DNA of 19,976 bases, taken from the NCBI GenBank assembly GCA_003555285.1, contig PWGH01000183.1, positions 1 to 19,976 of the forward strand. Direction: 5' to 3'. Below, one piece after another: positions 15,135-19,976 of this stretch. The notes beneath the pieces were generated by a model, which worked only from the letters and a program-made list of their open reading frames with translations, searched no databases and was not told the DNA's origin. The stretch comes from Thioalkalivibrio sp. GTDB taxonomy: Bacteria; Pseudomonadota; Gammaproteobacteria; Ectothiorhodospirales; Ectothiorhodospiraceae. Both the position numbers and the translations under genes were made by a program. Every line of letters begins with the position of its first letter. Position 1 is the stretch's first letter.

Positions 15135-16007
15135 ATGATCCACATGTACGCCAAGCGACTGTTGCTGCCGTTCGTTGGCGTCGTCCAGATCGCCGAGTTG
15201 GGCCCGGCGCGAGCCCTGAGCATGGACGGCGCCTACTGGTCCATTCAGTACCGGCTGCCGGCCGACCCACGACGGCAGACCCCGGGGCACCGAGCCGATC
15301 TGAGGTCCGCCTACACCCGTATCGTCGGTTACCACTACGCCGCGGTTGCCACCGTCACGCAGGGCCGACTGGAGAACCATCCGGTGCACCCCGCACTGGA
15401 TGCCGACGAGGTCCGCTCCGCCGGCCATCGCCTCTTCGACGCGGTGAGCGCTGCGCACCTGCCCTTCGCGGCGGCGGACCGGTACGAGTATTGGCTGCTG
15501 GATGCCCGGGACCAAACACCGCTCGCGTTGCTGCACACCCGGGTGGACGCGCCGGAAGCGGCACGCCCGCCCCCGGAGCCGGAATGGCACCCCATGCCCG
15601 CCGCAGACCTGAAGGTGCAGCCCCCGGAACCCGCGCAGGCCTTCTATGTGCCGCCGGTCAACGCCCGCCTGGAAAGCGCGGTCGCGGAACGTGCGGGTAC
15701 ACGACCGCGGGCCCACTGGTTCGAGCGCGAGGACCCGACCGAGGGCAACTTCCCGCCCTGTCTGATCCGTGAAGACTGGCCGGACGAACAGCACCAGGTG
15801 CTTTGCGATCGCTACGTGCGCAGGCTCGCGCCGCGCCTGTTGATGCTTCAGGGCCTGTCACGCCCCGTGCGGCATCGCCTGGAACAGGCGGCTCGGGAAT
15901 ACGCCTTCGACGTCGAGCGCTTCCATCCCCTGTATCCGGACGTGGTCGACCCTCGGCTGCTAAAGGCCGCACGGGTCGAGGCGCGCCTGCGCCGAACCCA
16001 ACTGTAA
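15135..16007 (+). CDS. Unrecognised 290-residue cytoplasmic protein
   Basis: A single frame is open from ATG 15135 to TAA 16007. Its composition (many Arg, Ala, Pro, Glu; few Cys; no signal peptide or membrane helix) and codon use, with G or C preferred in third positions, look like a real gene and match neighbouring genes. The N-terminus MIHMYAKRLLLPFVGVVQIA looks like a short beta-rich segment. The middle (about 130-175) is proline-rich, suggesting a linker between two domains. The C-terminal part (about 205-290) is rich in charged residues and probably helical. I recognise no catalytic motif or family. No clear Shine-Dalgarno precedes ATG 15135; ATG 15144 is an alternative start. It follows the P-type ATPase by 125 bp on the same strand and converges on the winged-helix regulator. 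Confidence 0.75.
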   Translation: MIHMYAKRLLLPFVGVVQIAELGPARALSMDGAYWSIQYRLPADPRRQTPGHRADLRSAYTRIVGYHYAAVATVTQGRLENHPVHPALDADEVRSAGHRLFDAVSAAHLPFAAADRYEYWLLDARDQTPLALLHTRVDAPEAARPPPEPEWHPMPAADLKVQPPEPAQAFYVPPVNARLESAVAERAGTRPRAHWFEREDPTEGNFPPCLIREDWPDEQHQVLCDRYVRRLAPRLLMLQGLSRPVRHRLEQAAREYAFDVERFHPLYPDVVDPRLLKAARVEARLRRTQL

Positions 16008-16126
16008 TCAGAAATTGCAGCTACCCGGGTATCGCGGCGTCGATGCCGGCGCGCAGGGGGATGTCGGTCGCTATGCCTAGGGCTGCGGCAGGCCGCTACC
16101 ACTGATCGCGATGGGGGTGTCTGCGT

Positions 16127-16465
16127 TCACGCCGATTCCTCCGCGGGGAGTTCCCGGCGCAGTTCCTCGATCTCCCGCGCGATGGCCACATACTCGGCCT
16201 GCTTGCGCACCAGAAACCGCTGGGTCACACGCAATTTCTCGGCCAGCCCCGCAGGCGTGAGCAGGTAGACGTACGCCCGCTTCTTGTGGCTCTTGCGAAA
16301 ATTTTCAACCTTGATGAAGCCCTTGTCGATCAGGGCGTGCAGGCAGTAATTCGTGGCGCCCAGGCTGATCCCCAGTTCGGCGGCAAGTTCGCGCTGGGTC
16401 AGTTCCGGGTTTTCGGCCAGCAGACGCATGACCTTCAGACGGGTTTCATCGGCAATCGCGTTCAA
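16127..16465 (-). CDS. MarR-type EPS-associated winged-helix transcriptional regulator
   Basis: This 112-residue protein starts at a TTG (16465); GGAG lies nine bases upstream and an in-frame stop a few codons further upstream rules out a longer form. Residues about 1-62 are a winged helix-turn-helix: IADETRLKVMRLLAENPELTQRELAAELGISLGATNYCLHALIDKGFIKVENF. Residues about 72-112 (TPAGLAEKLRVTQRFLVRKQAEYVAIAREIEELRREL) form a likely dimerising coiled coil. This arrangement matches the small MarR-family regulators that accompany exopolysaccharide clusters in proteobacteria (TIGR04176-like). No polysaccharide synthesis gene is in this window, so its target is unknown and may lie elsewhere. Confidence 0.9.
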   Translation of the reverse strand: MNAIADETRLKVMRLLAENPELTQRELAAELGISLGATNYCLHALIDKGFIKVENFRKSHKKRAYVYLLTPAGLAEKLRVTQRFLVRKQAEYVAIAREIEELRRELPAEESA

Positions 16466-16766
16466 GTTCGAGAACTCCGGGTTTCAAGTACGCTACCGGC
16501 AAACCAGCGCGCCGTGGGGCTACGCCGGACGACCGACAGCGTTCCGCCGGCAGTGGCGGCACCGCGATCTGACGGGGCCGGGACACGCCTACGGAAAGGG
16601 CCAATTCGTTCAAGTGGTGAAACTACGCCCTTGCGTGGGGTGGCGCAACAGGATTAATGACCGATTTTCGGGCCCGCTGGATCATTTCGGCTGGCCACAG
16701 CCGAACCGTGGAGGGTTCGCGCCGAATCGGCTGGGCCGCGACCACGACCGGTCGCGCTTCCAGCGC
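16466..16766. other. 301-bp gap between winged-helix regulator and DJ-1-like gene
   Basis: I see no gene here on either strand. It should hold the promoter of the regulator gene and the 3' end of the DJ-1-like transcript. The clearest structure is a perfect hairpin, TTCGGCTG (16686-16693) and CAGCCGAA (16698-16705) with loop GCCA, 61 bp beyond the DJ-1-like stop on the minus strand, without a T-run. A partly related segment (CCGAATCGGCTGG) follows at about 16722-16734. Confidence 0.5.
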
Positions 16767-17282
16767 TTAGTCGAGCATGACCAGAAATTCGCGGATAAAG
16801 GCGGGGAGATCCTCAGGCGTGCGGCTGCTGATGAGGTTGCTGTCGCGGACGACGGGTTCATCGAGCCACCTGGCACCGGCCTGGGTCATGGAGTCGCGCA
16901 AGGTGTCGCTGGAGGTGGTGCGGCGGTGGCGGACGATGTCGGCGGCGATGGCCACCCCGGCGCCCTCGCCAATCCAGCCGACGGGCTTGCCCTGTTTGTG
17001 CAGGGTGCGCACCAAATCGACCATCGCAGGATGCTGGCGCAGCGCGTGGGCACCCTGCCCGCCAGGGATCAGCGCGGCATGGAAGTCGGCGGGCTTCACG
17101 GTGGCGATGGCGGCATGGGCCTTGATCGGGTAGCCGTAGGCGCCGTAATACTCGCGCTTGTCGGATCCCAGCACCAGCACACGAACACCCGCCTCAAGCA
17201 GGCGCAGCCGCGGATAATGCAGCTCCAATTCCTCGTGATCGTCTTCGACCAACAGCGCAAGATTAATGGGCTCCGCACTCAT
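16767..17282 (-). CDS. DJ-1/PfpI-family protein lacking the catalytic Cys-His pair
   Basis: This is 171 residues from ATG 17282, with GGAGG eight bases upstream. It has the PfpI-type layout: an N-terminal acidic motif VEDDHEELELHYPRLRLLEAG (about 12-32), ALIPGGQGAHALRQHP (70-85), and the conserved C-terminal part LRDSMTQAGARWLDEPVV with SSRTPEDLPAFIREFL. In active PfpI/YhbO proteins the nucleophile elbow reads about A-I-C-H-G. Here the aligned segment is GWIGEGAGVA with G105 and E106 in place of Cys and His. The protease/glyoxalase/deglycase-type chemistry attributed to this family needs that Cys, so this protein is probably not active in that way and may bind a ligand or partner. It lies 51 bp downstream of the L,D-transpeptidase gene on the same strand. 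Confidence 0.9.
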   Translation of the reverse strand: MSAEPINLALLVEDDHEELELHYPRLRLLEAGVRVLVLGSDKREYYGAYGYPIKAHAAIATVKPADFHAALIPGGQGAHALRQHPAMVDLVRTLHKQGKPVGWIGEGAGVAIAADIVRHRRTTSSDTLRDSMTQAGARWLDEPVVRDSNLISSRTPEDLPAFIREFLVMLD

Positions 17283-17333
17283 GACCTGGGCCTCCAGGGT
17301 TTCGCCACGGCCTTCAGGGTTCAGGAATCAGGT

Positions 17334-18938
17334 TCAGCGATCCGTGCCCTCCAGCAGGGCAGAGACCTGGTGTTGCGGACACTCCAGACGCGGGGCGTGC
17401 GCGCCGGTGGTCTGCGCGAGGGCGGCGGCAAGCGCCGGATCCCTTTCGTAGATGTCGGGCCGAAAGACCAGGCCGCCTTGCCCATCGGTCGCAGCGGTCC
17501 AGTACACGGTGCGAATCGGAACCGGGCGGTACAACGGGACAATGGTGGTCTCGCCACTGGCCCGCAGTTCGGCCAAGGCCTCCCGGCCGGACCGGCCATT
17601 GTCCTCGGTCAGCAGCGCCACCAACTCCATCGGGTTTTCGACCCGGATACAGCCCGAACTCACGGCGCGCTGACTGTGTGAGAAGAGGTTCTGGTGCGGG
17701 GTGTCGTGGAGATAGACCAGAAACGGGTTGGCAAAGCGAAGCACCACTTCGCCCAGCGCATTGTCCCCGCCTGGCTGCTGCCGCAACCAGATATCGCCCG
17801 GCGCCGCCCAGTCCACCTGTTCGGCATCGATCTCCCGGCCCTCGTTGTCGAGCACCCGGAGGTTTTTCTCCTGCAGGTAGCGTGGGTCTTCCTGGATTCG
17901 CGGCAAGAGATCCTCCCGGAAGATGGTCGGGGGCACGGTCCAGGTCGGATTCAGCGTCAGATGCGTGAGCTCCGAGTGCAGCAGCGGGGTCTTGCGCGAA
18001 GGGCGCCCGACCTGGGTGCGGGCATCCCAGACCACCCGTCCCTCCCGCAGGTACAGAATCCGGGCCCCGGGAATGTCCACCAGCACCTTCGGCCCGGCCG
18101 GTGCGTGGCCCTGCCAGCGCATGCGTTCGAGATTCATCTGCACCTGTTCCAGTCGACGCGCCAACGGCACGTTCAGCGCCGCCCGGGTCTCGGGGCCGAC
18201 GATGCCATCGGTCTGCAGGTAATGCGCGCGCTGAAAGGCCGTCACCGCCGCCACCAGTGGGGCATCGTACTGTTCCGGGGGGCCGACCGGAGCCGAAGGG
18301 CCAAAACCCGCCCCGCTCAGGCGTTCGCGGAGTCGCGGCACCCGCGGATCGAACATGCCCTCGCGCAGCCAGGGACCATCGGCGATGGTGGGCCAATCGG
18401 CCGTGACCGCGCGCGCCTGCAGCCGCCGGTGCGCCGCGCGCAAGGCCGCGTATTGCGCCAATGCGGGCCGGGCCTCGGCCCACAGCGATTCGATGGCATC
18501 GAGCCGGCCGCCGGCCTGTACCAGCAAGGTCGCTCGCCGGGTCTCGCGTCCTTGGGTCTGCGCCGCGCCCCAGGTGCTCTCTACCGTCGCCGGATCGACC
18601 CGCCCGAGGCCCAGGTCGAACACCGCGCGCAGGTACGCCTGCGTCGCCAGAAGCTCGGTGCAGGCGTCGATGGGGGCGCTGGAATCGGCCCGAGCGCTGC
18701 GCCCGCGCAGTTCGGAGACGGCATAGTCGTCCGGATCCAAGCCGTCCGCCGCGAGGTCGTCCAGGGCCGAGATCAGCTGCTCCAGGCGCCCCGGCCGATC
18801 CCAGGCCGGCGTGAAATCCCGGTTGGCATAGAAGGTGTGCAGGTCAGCATCGGTGGCGAAGGCCGTCGCCGACCCCGGACCCGACGCAAGCCCCGACCCC
18901 AGCACGAGCACGAGCAAAAGAATTCGGGTCCGGCCCAT
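17334..18938 (-). CDS. Secreted YcbB/LdtD-type L,D-transpeptidase
   Basis: From ATG 18938 (GAGGGGG seven bases upstream) this is 534 residues. Residues 1-28 form a signal peptide (GRTRILLLVLVLGSGLASG followed by Ala/Ser residues). An N-terminal scaffold domain follows (about 30-210). A peptidoglycan-binding domain comes next (YDAPLVAAVTAFQRAH through GIVGPETRAALN), then the YkuD catalytic domain with VYLHDTPHQNLF (H411) and AVSSGCIRVENP (C430). The His-to-Cys spacing of 19 equals that in E. coli YcbB. Such enzymes make 3-3 crosslinks between meso-diaminopimelate residues in the periplasm and can support beta-lactam tolerance. The protein is slightly shorter than E. coli YcbB (about 615 residues). 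It is upstream of, and probably co-transcribed with, the DJ-1-like gene and divergent from a second transpeptidase-like gene. Confidence 0.95.
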   Translation of the reverse strand: MGRTRILLLVLVLGSGLASGPGSATAFATDADLHTFYANRDFTPAWDRPGRLEQLISALDDLAADGLDPDDYAVSELRGRSARADSSAPIDACTELLATQAYLRAVFDLGLGRVDPATVESTWGAAQTQGRETRRATLLVQAGGRLDAIESLWAEARPALAQYAALRAAHRRLQARAVTADWPTIADGPWLREGMFDPRVPRLRERLSGAGFGPSAPVGPPEQYDAPLVAAVTAFQRAHYLQTDGIVGPETRAALNVPLARRLEQVQMNLERMRWQGHAPAGPKVLVDIPGARILYLREGRVVWDARTQVGRPSRKTPLLHSELTHLTLNPTWTVPPTIFREDLLPRIQEDPRYLQEKNLRVLDNEGREIDAEQVDWAAPGDIWLRQQPGGDNALGEVVLRFANPFLVYLHDTPHQNLFSHSQRAVSSGCIRVENPMELVALLTEDNGRSGREALAELRASGETTIVPLYRPVPIRTVYWTAATDGQGGLVFRPDIYERDPALAAALAQTTGAHAPRLECPQHQVSALLEGTDR

Positions 18939-18984
18939 TCCCTTTCCCCCTCACCCATTGGTAGTCTTACCCAGGTGGCTCTAC

Positions 18985-19002
18985 GCCCCGGAGCTCCGGG
19001 GC
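18985..19002. repeat. Perfect 18-bp palindrome in the divergent intergenic region
   Basis: GCCCCGGAGCTCCGGGGC is a perfect palindrome, 47 bp upstream of the L,D-transpeptidase start and 187 bp upstream of the YkuD_2 gene start. It could be an operator for a dimeric regulator or a strong hairpin in the leader RNA of either gene. The rest of the 250-bp spacer (18939-19188) has an A-rich run at about 19108-19116 but no clear promoter. Confidence 0.6.
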
Positions 19003-19188
19003 CATGACCCCAGCCGCGGGGTATCGAGGCCACCGACATGATCGACGGCGTTTAAACCATGGACCGCTGAAGGTCGTGCAGCGTTCAGGCAAGGACCCGC
19101 CACCGAAGAAAAAAATCCGGACTGCACATCCACCGGTGTCGTGGTGTGTGGTGGCCGGTTCCATGTTGATCATGCAGGGGGATTACCG

Positions 19189-19905
19189 ATGTTGAAACGG
19201 TTACGGCGGATGCTGCCGGCGGCGGCCGTGTGGTGTGTGGCTTCGGCGCTCAGCGCGACGGTCAGCGCCGAGGCAAACGCCCGTGGGGAGGGCTTGGTGA
19301 ACACCCTGGCGGCCGAGGCGCCGGCCCTCGAACGCACGGTGTTGAGCAAGGCGGTCCGGGCCATGCGCTGCGCCGTGGACGGCGGGGCTGAGGCCGCCGA
19401 ACGGCTGGCGGTGATCGATTTTGCGCGTCCCTCCGCGGAACCGCGCCTGTGGATCTTCGACCTGAACACGAACCGCCTGCTGCTCGAGGATCTGGTCGCC
19501 CATGGCCAGCGCTCCGGCGACAACTACGCGACGCAATTCTCGAACACCCTCGGCAGCCACCAGTCCAGCCTCGGGCTGTTTCGCACCCAGGAAAGCTATT
19601 ACGGACGCCACGGCTATTCGCTACGCATGGATGGTCTGGAGCCCGGGTTCAATGATCGGGCTCGCGACCGCGCGATCGTGATCCATTCCGCCGATTACGT
19701 CGACCCGAGCTGGATCGCGCGCCAGGGCCGCATCGGCCGCAGCCAGGGCTGCCCGGCGGTGCGCCCGGAAATCGTCACCGAGGTGGTGAACAGCCTGCGC
19801 GACGGCCAGTTCATGTTCGCCTACTACCCCGATGCCGACTGGCTCGCCGCCTCCCGCTACCTCAACTGCGCCTCCGACCACCTCGCCGCCTACAGCACCC
19901 CGTAG
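19189..19905 (+). CDS. Secreted murein L,D-transpeptidase catalytic-domain family protein (YkuD_2, PF13645-like)
   Basis: I start at ATG 19189 (238 residues), preceded by GGGGGA seven bases upstream; an in-frame GTG at 19141 adds non-signal residues. Residues 1-28 are a signal peptide (MLKRLRRMLPAAAVWCVASA, then an Ala-rich end). The family motifs are DFARPSAEPRLWIFDLNTN, GSHQSSLGLFRTQESYYGRHGYSLRMDGLE, the active-site histidine in IVIHSADYVDP, and GRSQGCPAVRP with nucleophile C188. These periplasmic proteins are related to L,D-transpeptidases but form a separate, poorly characterised family. It is transcribed away from the YcbB-type gene, so the two may share regulation in cell-wall remodelling. 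Confidence 0.93.
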   Translation: MLKRLRRMLPAAAVWCVASALSATVSAEANARGEGLVNTLAAEAPALERTVLSKAVRAMRCAVDGGAEAAERLAVIDFARPSAEPRLWIFDLNTNRLLLEDLVAHGQRSGDNYATQFSNTLGSHQSSLGLFRTQESYYGRHGYSLRMDGLEPGFNDRARDRAIVIHSADYVDPSWIARQGRIGRSQGCPAVRPEIVTEVVNSLRDGQFMFAYYPDADWLAASRYLNCASDHLAAYSTP

Positions 19906-19954
19906 GGCGGCCCCGCAGGGCGGGTCAAGCGCTGCGGAGCCTCGATGGCCGTGC

Positions 19955-19969
19955 CCCCGCCGTGCGGGG
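19955..19969. terminator. GC hairpin downstream of the YkuD_2 gene
   Basis: CCCCGC (19955-19960) and GCGGGG (19964-19969) form a 6-bp stem with a 3-base loop, about 50 bp after the stop and near the right edge. There is no T-run within the window. It may be part of a dispersed GC-rich repeat that begins at about 19903. Confidence 0.3.
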
Positions 19970-19976
19970 TGTGCCC

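Noticed and set aside
16353..17681. A 442-codon plus-strand frame opposite the DJ-1-like gene
   Set aside because: It spans the regulator 5' end, a gene-free gap and the DJ-1-like gene in antisense, and has no domain.

Overview
The window is GC-rich, densely coding, chromosomal DNA of a proteobacterial type. Several features suggest a free-living gammaproteobacterium, possibly an Ectothiorhodospiraceae/Thioalkalivibrio-like halophilic or sulfur-metabolising organism. These are a tRNA-Gly(GCC)/tRNA-Cys(GCA) pair, a DamX-type AAA+/SPOR protein, an EPS-associated MarR-type regulator, YcbB-type and YkuD_2-type L,D-transpeptidases, and a sulfate permease/APS kinase/CysQ cluster. The taxonomic placement is inference; no rRNA or marker phylogeny is available here. 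I see no phage, CRISPR array, intact transposon or toxin-antitoxin locus.

Left part (1-5315), all on the minus strand. The 5' part of an SbcD/YhaO-like nuclease gene runs off the left edge and starts at a TTG that is easily missed. Next comes a two-gene unit overlapping by ATGA: a GH13_18 sucrose-phosphorylase-like enzyme (1913-3697) followed by a HAD phosphatase of the sucrose-phosphate phosphatase type (1104-1916). A patatin-like phospholipase (3878-4975) lies upstream. A 340-bp gene-free stretch with an unusually AT-rich block separates it from the divergent AAA+/SPOR gene (5316-7166, plus).

Middle part (7167-11934). The AAA+/SPOR gene converges on a minus-strand tRNA-Gly/tRNA-Cys unit with a near-consensus sigma70 promoter. 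Further along the minus strand is a sulfur cassette: cysQ, then an APS kinase fused to the beta-barrel domains of CysN but lacking the CysN GTPase domain, then an SLC13 permease with two RCK_C domains. Together these could import sulfate, make PAPS and clear PAP. No sulfate reduction gene is present in the window.

Right part (11935-19976). A small three-helix membrane protein and a CtpF/PMR1-like P-type cation ATPase form a plus-strand pair, followed by an unrecognised 290-residue protein. Convergent to these are an EPS-type winged-helix regulator, a DJ-1/PfpI-fold protein whose catalytic Cys-His pair reads Gly-Glu, and a YcbB/LdtD-type L,D-transpeptidase. A second L,D-transpeptidase-like secreted protein (YkuD_2 family) diverges from it across a 250-bp spacer with a perfect 18-bp palindrome.

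The most interesting items are the phosphorylase/phosphatase couple (a possible compatible-solute route), the GTPase-less CysN-CysC fusion and the catalytically altered DJ-1 protein. Nothing in the window amounts to a clearly new multi-gene system.
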